Shown piece after piece: positions 36,470 through 54,500 of a stretch of DNA of 64,000 nucleotides (the stretch's first letter is position 1; each line of letters opens with the position of its first letter). The stretch is from positions 12,954,001 to 13,018,000 of the forward strand of contig NW_025062478.1 in NCBI RefSeq assembly GCF_000002995.4. The letters are read 5' to 3'. The position numbers and the translations under genes were made by a program. This DNA is from Brugia malayi (Eukaryota > Nematoda > Chromadorea > Rhabditida > Onchocercidae). The notes under the pieces were generated by a model, which was given only the letters and a program-made list of their open reading frames with translations, made no database searches and was not told the DNA's origin.

Positions 36470-37208
36470 AATTAAAATTAGGATGCAATTCTTTTAAATT
36501 AAATAAATATTCATTTTTTGAGTTCTTTTAAGTTGCATAAATAAAATGGTTAATTATAAAATAAATTTAATTCATTGAAAGAAATTTTGATACAAAATAA
36601 AATTTATGTCAGTTCAATTCAAAATAAAAAAAAAAATGAAAAATGCACAAACATTTAAAAATATGCTCAATCATTAATGCAATAGAAAAAAAAGCAAGAG
36701 AAAAGCACAAAAAACAAATTTTGTTTATGTTTTGGAATTAAAATTAAATCTAATTTAATTAGTCTTTTAGCCATAATAAGTTTAATGAATTCAAGAAAAG
36801 AAAGAAAGAAAAATAACAAATAGAAATGTGTAAAATCACTAATTCAATAGATAAAAAACAAAATAAAGCAAAAATAATATTACTCGAAAATAGAAATAAA
36901 GCTAAAATCAGTTTATTTGGTAAATTAAATTAAACAAAAAAGTTACTCACAATTATTTACATAAACTTCTATTCAAGTCATTTCTATCGAATATTTATTA
37001 TTATTGTTATTATTATTATCACCAAGTAATTTTTCGGTGCAAAAAACTACTATTTTTCCTTTTTAGAAAAATTTAAAATTTTCAAAATCCTTTCAAAAAT
37101 ACAAATTTACTCATACATTTACTAATAGATGATATTAATTACATTCTTTTATTTCAGCAGTATTTATAATAATGAATTTTAAGCTACAATAATAATAATG
37201 ATACTAAC

Positions 37209-37269
<61 letters not shown>

Positions 37270-40200
37270 GTAATAATAATAATAATACAATAATAATAAT
37301 AATATAGAAAGAATATAATAAAATAATAGTGATAATAGCGACAAATAGTTAATAATAATAACTATAATAATAACAATAATTAGTAGTAATTAAATGTAAA
37401 TGGTAGCAATAATAATAATTGGAAATGAATAACAGTAATATTAACAATAATAAAAACTCAATAAATTATTTTTTTTACAGTATGAAAACACAATAGTTGA
37501 TAATAATTTTTTGATTAAACAATAAAATTGATTTTTCAACTTTTCTAATACTAATAATAATCTAATAATAATAAACTATTATGTAACTAAAACTATAATT
37601 AATTTTATTAATTACAGAAAGTTCACCCAATTGATAGTAATCTTTGCAGCAATTATTTTTGTAATTAGTATAATAATACGGACTGAAATATTTGCTTTTT
37701 AATTATGCTAATTTAATTTCATCAATCGATTTAAGTTATTTAACAAAATTAAACAAATAAATTTAATTTTGATAAATAAGTAAAATAATTTCAGAAAATT
37801 TTTCACATATTTTTTAAACAAGAAGAAAACAGCAAAAATTAATTTTAGATAATTTTATAAAGGAAAATAATGGCTTTTTTTGATAACGAAAAATTTCATT
37901 TCATTTTATCATATAATCATTATATTTATTAGTATTATTGTTCTTATCACTATTTATCATTGCTATTGATAATGATAGCAGTGACAATACCAATGTTTGT
38001 TGCTATTATTATTGTTATTATTATTATTTATCATTATTATTACTATTATTATCATTATTATTATTGATATTGATATTAATATTAATATTAAAAAATCTAC
38101 TAGTTTGATAACTATAATTTAGATTTAATAATTTTGATTGATTTAACAACAAAATGATAACACTTTAAAACTATTACGCCATTTGCTAAATAATTTCTCT
38201 CCTACTGTCCTACCTATTTCTCATTAAATTAATTTGGGTTAACCGTAAAGATTTAAAATTTTTAAATACACTGTGAATATTTCAGAGGAATGAGAACAGA
38301 TGAGCAATTTTCTTTTAATTTCCCAAATTTTTCAAAATCATTTAACAGTTTTTAAATGGCATTATTTTTGTTTAGAATTAAAACATGGAATTTACCAACG
38401 CATGTGTTGATTTGCTGAAAAAACAATTAAATTAATTAATTAATTAAATTATTTACTTGTTTATTTACTGATTTATTTATCTGTTTATTCATTTGTCTAT
38501 TCACATTTATTTGTCCATTTAATTAAATAATTAATTAATCACCGCTTTTAAAAAAAAATTTATTTTTTTTTAAATTTTAAAAATTAAATACTTATCATTC
38601 TAAAATCTTAAGTCAAGAGTTAATGATTTTTTTTTTAAATAATAAAACTCTTTAAAGGTTTTTTTCTTTTTCTTACCATAAAATAAGCTTTTATTATTGC
38701 TTGTAAATTCTTTTTATTTTTTAATTTTAATAAAAAAATTTCACTTCATTAAATGCTTATTTTATACGAAATAATAATAATGAAATTATTTTAATAATTA
38801 AACTATTTTAATAATTAAGTAATTAATAATAATGAATAATAGTAATGAAATTAATTACAGTGGCTGAAATTGCCAACAAATGTGTCATATTAAACACTTT
38901 AAGTAATTAATAATTAAATATTGAATTTTTTTGATAATTTTAGCAAATTAAACAAAAACATCTATCGAGTAGCTAAATTTATTGTTAGTAAAAAATTTAT
39001 TTATTGCTAGTCGATGAGTTAAACTTAAAAAAAAATTATTTTATTATTTAACCAAAAAAAAAGTGATTTATATATTTTTGTTTCTTTAAAATGAAAATTT
39101 TTATTTTGAAGTCTTATTTTCTTGTAATACTTTTTGCGCCACTACCTGAATGTTAGAAATTGTATAGAAATGATAAGATAGGTGATAGAAATGGCAGATG
39201 AATGATAAATATATTGAAATGAATAAATGAAATTAAATAAAGATAATTAGTGCGATAACATCCATGTATATTGATTGACTGGTCATACAAATTGCGCCTT
39301 TGTAGAGCGCAAATGTTAATTATATTTGTGATAGAAATAAATGCTGTTCAAATTTAGCGGAAGAGGAATTGGAAACTATTTATATTTTACTTATGAAATA
39401 GAAAACTTAACTAGAAGTTGACATGTGTTTATTTATTTATTTATTTATTTATTTTTGTTTACTTACTCTTTATGATATGATAAGAGTGATAGATGGTGAA
39501 ATAAAATTAATTGTTTTATCATAATTAATTGTTTTTGTGATTAATAATTTTGCACTAAAAAATGATTTAATACAAAAATTAAATTATATTTTTGTCCTAA
39601 TTTATCAACATAAATATTTTTGAGAATTGATTTTAAAAATTTATATTTAATTTTCATAATTGCAGTAAAACTTTATTATTCAGCGCGATTTAAAAAAAAA
39701 AAAGATTTGAACTTCTTTTCTTGTATTTGAAAAGATGAAAAAAAAAAGTTAAAAAATATGGTGCATAAAAATAAAATTTTTCATATTATATTAATCTTTT
39801 AAACAAATTAAGTATTATCACTTTTTATAAATTTAATTTAAAAAAAAAATTAAATTTTGAGGATAATAATTCTAATAATTATTCTGAAATTAAAGTTTTT
39901 CTTTCTTTTTTTTTTAAAAAAAAAATCAAATAAGAAAATAATTTAGAATTATTTGTAAAATTTTACAAACTTATGTATTCCTTCTTCTTTTATCTAATTC
40001 TTTTTCTATTATTCTCGTTCTCTTTTTTTTTTTTTGACCTATGAAAAAAAGAGGAGTAAAAGAAAGAAAGAAAAAAGTATGATAAAATTCTAAATCTGCT
40101 GATCATTGATTGCAGTAATTATTATCACTAATAAAATTAGTTATTGCTACTTCATGTGATATCTGGCTGGTTCGTTGATATATATTCCTTTCCGCAAAAT

Positions 40201-43200
40201 TTACTGCATTGGTGATTTACAGTGATTAGCTCGTATTTGATAAGCAAAAAAAAGGGTTCAAAAAGGAAAAAATAGAAAAAAAAATTGATAAAATTATAAA
40301 AAATGAACAAAAAGTGGAGAAAAATTAAGCAAAAGTGGGAAGAAATTAAGCAAAACAAAAAAAAAAAAAAAAATTTCAAAAATTAGAAAATTTCGGAAAA
40401 AAAAAGAATTAAAATAAAGAAAAACTATCAAATGCAGTTTAAACCAGTAATGTGTAGGATATATCATGATTTGTTAAACCGCCAGACTTTTGATTGAAAT
40501 TTTAGCTTAATAATATAAGTATTTCTATTATTAATATATGTTACAAATTATTAGATAAAAAAATAAAAATATCAAAATTATTGATTATTTTAATTTCTAA
40601 TTATGCATATCGTTTAGTATATGTATGTAAATTCTTTTAAAATATGATTAAATTATACACAATTATTTCAACCACTAATGGTAATAGAAATTTTAATTAA
40701 TAATAGTATAACAGTTTAATTAATATTAGTTTAGTATTAGTTTAACTTAATTAGTATTAGTTTCACTAAACATTTATAAAATTATTTTCCAAAAATTGAA
40801 ATACACAAATTTCCTGAAAAGAGGAAAAGAAAAAAAGAGACATATAAAATTATTTTAATATTTAATCATATTTTTTCTTTTTGCAAACTTAGCTTATTTT
40901 TAACACACTCAGTTTATGGTTTCATTTATTAATTCCTTCAAATAATTCCCATAATTAAATTATAATTACTTATATTCAAATTTTAATTTAACTGCATCAT
41001 TGATTTCTTTTATTAAATCACAATTTCATATAGGTAATTTATAACTTTAATCCTAAACTTTGTATTAATTTTTTGTCTTTTCTCACGAAAAACAATATTT
41101 TCATATTTGTCGAAAATAGAAATGAAATTTTAGACTATATTATATTATATAAATATATAATAAATATTTGAAATCGAAATTGGACCAAATTTTTATTAAT
41201 AAATCTGATATTTTAATGTAACTATTTAAATTCATAATTGTAACCGTTGATGTAGTTAGCTTTATTTATTGATAAAATTAGCATTTTTGTTGTTCTTAAA
41301 AATTTTTATTATTATTTGATTGTAATCATTAGTGACTTTAATGATAAAATCACAATTAAATTTATAATTTTTTCTCTCATTATAGCTATACTTCATATCT
41401 ATAAAAATTTTTCTTAAACTTTTTTCTCTCATCTTATCTCTTTCGGAAAAAAGAAAGATATTAAAATTTGCTATTGCAGTAATTTTAGATTTTATATTAC
41501 AATTTGTCTGAAAATTTTTAATTCATCATTTCAAACAAAATAATTTTCTCATTGTTAAAGTAATATTTCTTGAAAGAAAATTATCTTTTTCTATTTTTTT
41601 TTTTTTTTACTAATTATTTTTAAACTTTTAATTTATAAAAAAAACATGAAAATATGCTTATCATAACCATTTTTTTTTTTTTTTAAAAAGCAAGTGATAA
41701 TGAAAAAAGTGCGAGTAAAATTCAATTTGTTTAAAGATTATTTTCATTTGTTATCATAATTGATAATGATTTACTGGATATGAACAAACATCTGCTAGAT
41801 GAACATTAATCTTTATTTGTCATTTCATTTTTCCATCCTCCTTTTTACTAATTTAATTTCAGTCCTTAAATTTTAATTGTTTAAAATTGTTGGTTTATTT
41901 TTTGGCATAAGCAACAAATGATGTGTTGTTGAAATGAGAAAAAAAATTGAGGAATGTGATAAAATAATTGATAACAGAATTAAGATATTGATATGATTAT
42001 AATAGTATTACAAAAATTAAACTATTTATAACCGTTATCATTTTATCATAATCATATTACTAATAAATTCTATCAAGTTTAATCATTTTTATTCCATTTA
42101 TTATCAGTTTACCTTAATTTTTACTTTAATTTATCCCTACCTTAATCATCGTTTACTTTAATCAGATTTAATTAATTTATTATACGAATTTGCAAAAATT
42201 TGTTTGATCAAGAATATAATTTAATGGGAATAGATTTATAAAACTAACAAACTTGAATTAATCATTATATAAAAGTTACAAATCATATATTACAAATATT
42301 ACTAATTAATTAATCAACCAATTAATAAATACTTATGTATATAAATCAAAAGTATTATCAGCAATAAGAAAATAGTTAATTTTTTGATATCATACTTTTG
42401 TCTTCTATATTTTAATGAACGTTTTTTTACTTTCCTTTTTTTTTTTGCTATAACAAATATTTATTTTATTATTTCATATTTTATGCATTTATTGCATGTT
42501 TTCTTGATTTTTCATTTTTTTTTTTGTTTTTTTTTTTTTTTTTTGCTATAAAATACATATTTATTTAAATTAAATGCAACAAATTAACATACAAATAAAT
42601 GTATTTAAATATTATTTCTTAAAGTAACATTTGTTAGTTAAATTTTTACAAAAAAAAAAAGAAAAGAAAAAAAGAATTGAATTGAAAATATTTCGATTTT
42701 GATTAAATGTTTGATTTGAATTTTGTCAGCTGACAACTGATTTCACAATAACATATGCATTTGTCACTTTGATTAATCATTGATAAATATATTTTCAAAA
42801 GTATTTATCGAAACTTTTTTTTTCCACTAAATACTAGTTGGCTTTCAATTATTTGCGCAATACTGAAATTCTCTTTTGCATTTTTTCATCCTATAATTAA
42901 TAAAGTTAGAATTAAATTTTCAATTTTTCTTTTTTTTTTTCTTAAAACATTTTTAACATTTTTATTCAATGTTAATTGTTAATATTTTCAATAGAATTTT
43001 TGAAATTTTTTTTTTTTTTTTTAAAAAAAAAGAGAAGAAGTGAAACATTTGTGCAACAGATTTGCTAATAAAAAGAGCTAACAAAGTTTAAAGAATCAAA
43101 AAAATTAAAATGAAAGAGAAAATTATGGTTAGAAATTTAATCTAAACAAAAGCAATATTTTACCTTTAAAAAAAAAATTTCAATTTAAAAATTTTTAAAA

Positions 43201-45540
43201 TTAAAAAAAAAAATTTTCTTTATATTTTACTAAGTCTTATGCAATTAGTACTTATTGGTTTTATTAGCCACTGCCTAATAAATTTGAGATTAATATGTAT
43301 TTTTTATTATTTTCGGTAAGAAATAAATTTTCTGGATGAGAAAAAAATTTTTTTTTTTGATTTAGAATATTAAAGTTTAATTTTAAGGCTTATTTGTTAC
43401 TAAGTAAATTTAATTGGCAGTATTTGAGATATTAAATTTGTTATATTTGATATTATCAAATTATCATATAGATATTGATTACATAAAATAAAATTTAATT
43501 CAAATTTATCTTTCACATATTTTTAGGTCAAAAAAAAAAATAACATTTCGATTTTGGTAAAATGCAACTTAGTTCCAATTAAATTTGTCTATTAAAATTT
43601 GCAGAAAAGTTAAACTTGATTAATTATAAAATAATATTTAAGAAAAACATACAAACATGAAAAAAATGATTTCAAAAAAAAAAAATTGAATTAATATTAT
43701 GCAAAACAAAAAAAAAAAAAAAACAATAAGTTATATTCGAAAATGAGTGAAAAAAAATTATTTTTCAATGTAAAAAAAAAAAAAAATTAAAAAAGTGAAA
43801 ATTAAAATTATATTAAAAAAAAAGTAACAATAATCAAATTTTGCTGTAAATTTTTTTCTAACTAATTAAGAAAATTTTTAAATAAAAATTTTTACAGATT
43901 TTCTTAGTTCCTTTTTTTTATTTTATTTTATTGTTAGAGAAAAGAAGCGATCATTTTTCTTCTTTTCTTTATTTTTGTTCTTTCTTCTTTGTTTTTTTTT
44001 TTTTTTTTTTGTTTTTTTTTTTTATAAATTTGACCATTTCTTTTTTTCTTTTTTGTTGTTTATTATTATTTTTTGTCCATATTTTTTAATTTACTATTTG
44101 CTGTTTACTGTTTTCTTCTTGTTTACTATTTTCGTTTTATGATGCAATATGATTCGTACATCCCAGAAATGTTTTTTTATTTTCTCTTAAATTGGAATTC
44201 ATTACAAATTCCCAGCGGTGCACAACTTGAACGATACAAACAAGCAAATCATTTTTGAGAGCAAAACATGAAATTTAATTAATTAAAATATTTCAGCTGA
44301 TTTTTTTTTTTAAATTTAAAGTAATTAAAAAGTTAATTTAAAAAAAAGAAGGATGTGAAATAATGAAATATATGATCAATGATCATATTAATAAATAGAA
44401 ACGTTTTATTAATAAATTTTTTCATTTTACAGGAAAATTGCATTCTAATAAAACTTTTCCAATGAAAAAAAAAAAAAATAAATAATTTAAAAATATTTTA
44501 CTAACTTATTAATTATTTTATTAATTTATAAAATATTCTTTAAAAAAAACTTTATGGAAAAGAAAAATTTGTTTTTAATGTTTAATCTAACAAAGCGAAT
44601 AAATTTCTCATTAACAGTTAAACATAAAATAATGCTTATTTCTTTATTTTTTTTTTGTTCCATTTTTCTTTTTCTTTTGTGCATTTACAAATTTGAGAAT
44701 TTGCAAAGGAACTGAATAAAATAATTAATTTAGTCAAAATGTTAGCCATAAAAATTCTAAACATAAAAGAAAATGAGGCAATTAAAAATAAAAACAAAGA
44801 GGGAGAAAACTTTTGAAATGGAACTTTAAATAATTCATTATCATAGTGCATCAAATGTTTTAAAATATATTTCTCTTTTTCAAAAATTTTATATTTTTCT
44901 TTGATTAATTTTTAACAAGTTAGTATTTTAAATAATAAATATTGCAATGTAATCATGAAGGTATGATATGATTAAGTTAATAAGAACTAAAATAAATATA
45001 TTTGTAATTATGGTAATATTTGTTTTAAAAAAAAATCAACCACAATTTCTTTGAAAAATATTTTACATTATTTATTGTCTTTTTATAGTCACTTTATGCT
45101 AAACTTATTATTTGATAAATAAGAATTTTTTAATTTAAAAAAAAAAATTTGTTTCGTTTATCAAAATTGCAAAAATCATAATTATTTTGCAGTTTTTACT
45201 CTTTTTTTTCCTCGAAATCATTTAATCATTTTAAATAATAATTTCATAATGTAATTTGAAAACAATGATTACATCAATTAATATTTTATTATAAATAAAT
45301 TATTACTTATTGTTAATGATTTATCATCATAGTTAAATTCTCTGTTATGATTTTCTTGTTAAAATGATAATTTTATCATAAATATACTTTTCCATGGAAG
45401 AATAATTTAGTGTTTGACAATATTTATAATTGATTATAATTTGCAAATATGCACTACAAATGTTAATTATTAATATTAAATGAAAATTAAAAACAATAAT
45501 AATAATAAAACAGTGGTAGTAACACTAATAACTAATATTA
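36470..45540. other. AT-rich gene desert, no gene supported
   Basis: About 9 kb is dominated by A and T runs. A weak candidate exon lies at about 44,210-44,258 (+ strand; acceptor TTCCCAG, then GAQLERYKQANHF and a stop), with no partner. The - strand at 40,152-40,240 reads HQCSKFCGKEYISTNQPDIT to a stop and is likewise isolated. Neither is called as a gene. Confidence 0.5.
37207..37306. repeat. (AAT)n microsatellite, interrupted
   Basis: About 30 AAT units with single interruptions (AGT and AC) lie in a wider zone of imperfect AAT sequence reaching to about 37,460. Confidence 0.93.
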
Positions 45541-48169
<2,629 letters not shown>

Positions 48170-50960
48170 ACAAATACTTGTATTTATACTTATATGCAAA
48201 TACTCATATACTTATATGCAAATACTCATATACTTATATACAGATACTCATATACTTATGTACAGATACTCATATACTTGTATACAGATACTCATATACT
48301 TATGTACAGATACTCATATACTTATATACAGATACTCATATACTTATGTACAGATACTCATATACTTATGTACAGATACTCATATACTTATATACAGATA
48401 CTCATATACTTATGTACAGATACTCATATACTTGTATACAGATACTCATATACTTATGTACAGATACTCATATACTTATATACAGATACTCATATACTTA
48501 TGTACAGATACTCATATACTTGTATACAGATACTCATATACTTATGTACAGATACTCATATACTTATATACAGATACTCATATACTTATGTACAGATACT
48601 CATATACTTGTATACAGATACTCATATACTTATGTACAGATACTCATATACTTATATACAGATACTCATATACTTATATACAGATACTCATATACTTATG
48701 TACAGATACTCATATACTTATGTACAGATACTCATATACTTATGTACAGATACTCATATACTTATATACAGATACTCATATATACAGATACTCATATACT
48801 TATGTACAGATACTCATATACTTATATACAGATACTCATATACTTATATACAGATACTCATATACTTATGTACAGATACTCATATACTTATATACAGATA
48901 CTCATATACTTATGTACAGATACTCATATACTTATGTACAGATACTCATATACTTATATACAGATACTCATATATTTATGCACAGATACTCATATACTTA
49001 TATACAGATACTCATATACTTATATACAGATACTCATATACTTATGTACAGATACTCATATACTTATGTACAGATACTCATATACTTATATACAGATACT
49101 CATATATTTATGCACAGATACTCATATACTTATATACAGATACTCATATACTTATATACAGATACTCATATACTTATGTACAGATACTCATATACTTATA
49201 TACAGATACTCATATACTTATGTACAGATACTCATATACTTGTATACAGATACTCATATACTTATGTACAGATACTCATATACTTATATACAGATACTCA
49301 TATACTTATGTACAGATACTCATATACTTGTATACAGATACTCATATACTTATGTACAGATACTCATATACTTATATACAGATACTCATATACTTATGTA
49401 CAGATACTCATATACTTGTATACAGATACTCATATACTTATGTACAGATACTCATATACTTATATACAGATACTCATATACTTATGTACAGATACTCATA
49501 TACTTGTATACAGATACTCATATACTTATGTACAGATACTCATATACTTATATACAGATACTCATATACTTATGTACAGATACTCATATACTTGTATACA
49601 GATACTCATATACTTATGTACAGATACTCATATACTTATATACAGATACTCATATACTTATATACAGATACTCATATACTTATGTACAGATACTCATATA
49701 CTTGTATACAGATACTCATATACTTATGTACAGATACTCATATACTTATATACAGATACTCATATACTTATGTACAGATACTCATATACTTGTATACAGA
49801 TACTCATATACTTATGTACAGATACTCATATACTTATATACAGATACTCATATACTTATATACAGATACTCATATACTTATGTACAGATACTCATATACT
49901 TATGTACAGATACTCATATACTTATGTACAGATACTCATATACTTATGTACAGATACTCATATATACAGATACTCATATACTTATGTACAGATACTCATA
50001 TACTTATGTACAGATACTCATATACTTATGTACAGATACTCATATACTTATGTACAGATACTCATATACTTATATACAGATACTCATATACTTATGTACA
50101 GATACTCATATACTTGTATACAGATACTCATATACTTATGTACAGATACTCATATACTTATATACAGATACTCATATACTTATGTACAGATACTCATATA
50201 CTTGTATACAGATACTCATATACTTATGTACAGATACTCATATACTTATATACAGATACTCATATACTTATATACAGATACTCATATACTTATGTACAGA
50301 TACTCATATACTTATGTACAGATACTCATATACTTATGTACAGATACTCATATACTTATATACAGATACTCATATATACAGATACTCATATACTTATGTA
50401 CAGATACTCATATACTTATATACAGATACTCATATACTTATATACAGATACTCATATACTTATGTACAGATACTCATATACTTATATACAGATACTCATA
50501 TACTTATGTACAGATACTCATATACTTATGTACAGATACTCATATACTTATATACAGATACTCATATATTTATGCACAGATACTCATATACTTATATACA
50601 GATACTCATATACTTATATACAGATACTCATATACTTATGTACAGATACTCATATACTTATGTACAGATACTCATATACTTATATACAGATACTCATATA
50701 TTTATGCACAGATACTCATATACTTATATACAGATACTCATATATACAGATACTCATATACTTATGTACAGATACTCATATACTTATATACAGATACTCA
50801 TATACTTATGTACAGATACTCATATACTTATATACAGATACTCATATACTTATATACAGATACTCATATACTTATATGCAGATACTCATATACTTATATA
50901 CAGATACTCATATACTTATATACAGATACTCATACACTTATATACTTATTACAAATACTT
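48170..50960 (+). repeat. 22-bp minisatellite array, about 125 copies, open in all three forward frames
   Basis: The unit is catatacttatatacagata plus ct. Variants are TATATA (A), TATGTA (G), TGTATA (g), a TTTATGCA form (H) and a 16-bp short form (S). The order is not random: GgGA repeats make an 88-bp higher-order unit. The series from gGAAGGGAS through GAAGAGGAHAAGGAHA occurs twice, with S at 48,775 and 50,369, an offset of 1,594 bases. No stop trinucleotide occurs in the unit on the + strand, and 22 is not a multiple of 3. All three frames therefore stay open for more than 930 codons and encode the same 22-residue period. I see no start context, intron or conserved flank that would make it a gene. 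Confidence 0.97.
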
Positions 50961-51510
50961 ATATATTTATATTTATTTTTGCATTTATATCATCATGAAG
51001 AAAAGGGAAAAAAATGAAAAAACAAAACAAATGTATTATAAAATATTCGTATTTAATTTTTTAAAAAAAAGTAAAATTAATAATCGTAACAAAAAAAAGA
51101 AAAGTAAAAAAAAGATATTATTATAAGTAGACTTAAAATAGAAATCAAATACTTCATTTTTTTATACCGTTTTTTATTTCTATTTTCACATTTTATTCTA
51201 ATTTCTTCTTTTACCTTTCTTCATTTTTCCTTTTTTGTTTTTTATTAATTTTCATTTCTTATTTTTTAGTTTTCTTATAATGTAAAAAATAAAAAAAAAA
51301 AGGAAAAAGTGTAAAAAAGTGAATGAAATGGAATCATTTAAAATCATATATGCATAAATTTATTTAGTGACATAAAAATTAATGGAATTGATTAGCAATT
51401 ATTAGATATATAATTCTTTCTTTTTTTATCGCTATAATTTCAAATTTCTTTTTTAAATTTAACTTCATTTATTCTCTTTTTTTTTCTTATTTGATTTTGT
51501 TTTTTTCTTT

Positions 51511-51543
<33 letters not shown>

Positions 51544-54500
51544 AGGAAAGAAAGGAAACAAAAAAAAATGAAATGAAATCCTTTTTTTGGCCATTTTTTT
51601 ATTCTTCAAAAGATATCAGTGATATTCAAAATACGTTTTATTTCAAAAATAAAAAAAAGAAAAAGAAAAAATCAAAACTATTATTTTGTTAAATGTTTTA
51701 ATTATTTTCAATAATCAAAAAGAGCAAATTTTAGCAAAGAAAAAAGAAGTTTGCGAATAAGAAAGTCATCAATTATCCATTCTGTCATTCGATTAATTAA
51801 TTAATTAATCAATACCGTCATTAGCACAACATTCTTTTGCTCAATTCAAAAGAGCAAATTAAAAAAAATAAACAAATAAAAATATCACAACAATTAATAC
51901 TTTAGTAATTCCTTATTTGCATTATAAAATTTTAAATTAAATAGAATTTTTTTTTTGTATAAAATTAACAAAGTTATTCGAAACATTTTGTAACTTTTTA
52001 TTACAAAAAATATCATTCTACTTTTTTTTTTTTTGAAACACACAAAAATAATTTTTTAAACTTTTTCTACATCAAATTCTTTTATTTTCTAACATTTAAT
52101 ATTTCTTGAAAATATTTTTATGCTTTTAAATGAAATAATTAAATTGCATAACTGTTTTTTTTTTCGATTTTTGCATTTCTTTTTTCCTCGATTATTTATT
52201 CTTATTTTAATTTGAAAAAAAAAAAATGGTAAGAAAAGTTCTAGAAAAAAAATTGAAAATAAAAAAGTGAAAATATAGCAAAAGAATGAAATATCTCTTT
52301 CTTTCTTCATTCTCCAGAAGATTTTTATTAGTTTAGCACATTTATCCTTTTATTTAGTGCTTATTTGAGATTTAAAAATTTCAAAAATTCAAACAAAAAA
52401 ACTTTTTTTTTTTTTGAAATGAATTAAATTATTATCAAATTAATGTGATATATTTTGCCCATCATAAATTGAATAATATCATTTACAGAATAAATAATAA
52501 TTATAATAGTTTGAAGATTTAAAAATGTTACGTAGTATATTTATATTTTATAATAATTAATTTAATTATAATTTTATAATAATTAATGTAATTATAATTG
52601 AATTCTAATTGATTAATTGAGTAAATTAGGGGTAAAAAATTTGCTTTATTAAATTTTGTTTTTCCTTCTTTTCATTTTTTTGTAAAATATCATTAAATTA
52701 AAATTAAAATATTATTTCAATGAAACTAATATGATTGCTATTTATTAATATTATAATTATAAATTAATTATTAGTCAAATCTTTTTCATCTTTCATTTTT
52801 TTTGATTTATTAATTTATATTATAAATTAATTTTAATCAAATTGTTTTCTAAGTTTTCAATCATTTCTACTTTTTGCTCAATTTACAAAATTTCAGCCTA
52901 ATATTAGTTCATTAAAAAAAGAGTAAATAGTAAAGAAATAATCATAGTAATATTATGTTTGATATGCAATTCGAATAATTTCCTTTTTTTTTTCCATTTT
53001 TTATTTTGTATTTTTCGATTGAAATGAAACTTTTATCAAAAGAAAAATAAATGAATAAACATTTAAAATATAATTTCATGATTAGATGGCTCATTTGAAT
53101 TTCTTTTACTATTAATTGCATGAATTAACACTATTCATTCCTTCTTTTCTCTCTCTCTCTCTTTCATAACGTAAATTTTATTCTTATCATAGCTTTTTTC
53201 TACAAATCATTTTTTCACCAAAAGATAACATTTAGTGTAGTATTTATTGATATTTTACTTTATTTTTTTAATTTTTGTAAATTTAATTTTAAATTTGTAT
53301 GTTTAATTTAAAATGAACTATTCTTTGAGTATTTTATGTTTAATTTAAACAAATTATGTTCAACTTAAATATGATTTATTTAGTATGTTTGTTGCTAGAT
53401 TTTCAAATGTAGTTTTTAGCTGAGTTTTTTTTTTTTTTAAATACGTCACATTTGACGTCTCTAGCTGCACATATATACGTGTAAGATAGATGACATGTGA
53501 CATATTTTGACATATATTCAACTGATAAGATAAATCTAGTCTTACAGACTAATCAATCGTAATAAATATATTAAAAGTATTATCTAATACTTTTGTTTAT
53601 CACTTTCATTTGTATAATATTGCTTACTTTAAAAAAAAAAAAAAAAAAAATACTACAAAATTTATTATTATTCTTTAATATTATCTTGATTAATTCATTT
53701 TCATAATTTTATTTTTCAAAAAAAAAGAAAAGAATATGCTGTAAAATTTATTATTACGATTTATTATTATCTTAAATTAATTCTTTTCCTTCTACTTATC
53801 ATAATTTATAAAATTTTTTGAAATTTACTATACGGCTTTTGAAAATTGAATGTTGACCAATGGATATTCGTGGAGTTTACACCAAAACATTTGTGCAAAA
53901 GGCTTTTGTGTTATTGAAAGATTAAATTTAAAGGATACAGCTGTCTCTGATTGTAGTACTATTAGCATTAGTAATATCAGTTTGTGAGGAAGCAAAATAG
54001 CTATGTATTATTTCACTTTCTTTTTAATTTTTATAATTATTTATTTGTTTACCTTTTTTTTTTTTTTTTTTTTTGTTTTGTTTTTATTTGTTCATATGTG
54101 CTCTGCAATTTATTTATTGCCATTTTTCAATAAAATTTTCATATTTCTCACTGTATTTTTCCTTCTTTTTCGTTCCTTTATTCTTTTATTATTTTGTTTT
54201 TTTTTTTTATTTTATTATTTTGTTGATTTTTGCTAATTTATTTGTTTATTTTGTTTCTTATTCTTCTGTTCATTCAATTCTTTTTCATTTATTCAATTGC
54301 TATTTTTTTATTCATTCAATTCTATTTTATTTACTCAATAATTTATGTTTACTTATTGTATTTAATTGTATTTTAAAAAAAAAAAATTTTTTTTGTTCAC
54401 TTTTAAATAAAACCTATGTTTTTTTTTTTTCGGATTGGTACTTTAATAGTGCTTTTTCTTCCTTTTTTTTCTAACTTCAATGAATTTATGCATTAATTTA

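Noticed and set aside
54003..54474. Phe/Leu/Tyr-rich forward ORFs resembling membrane proteins
   Set aside because: T-rich DNA gives such frames by chance. No splice signals or mixed-composition segments are present.
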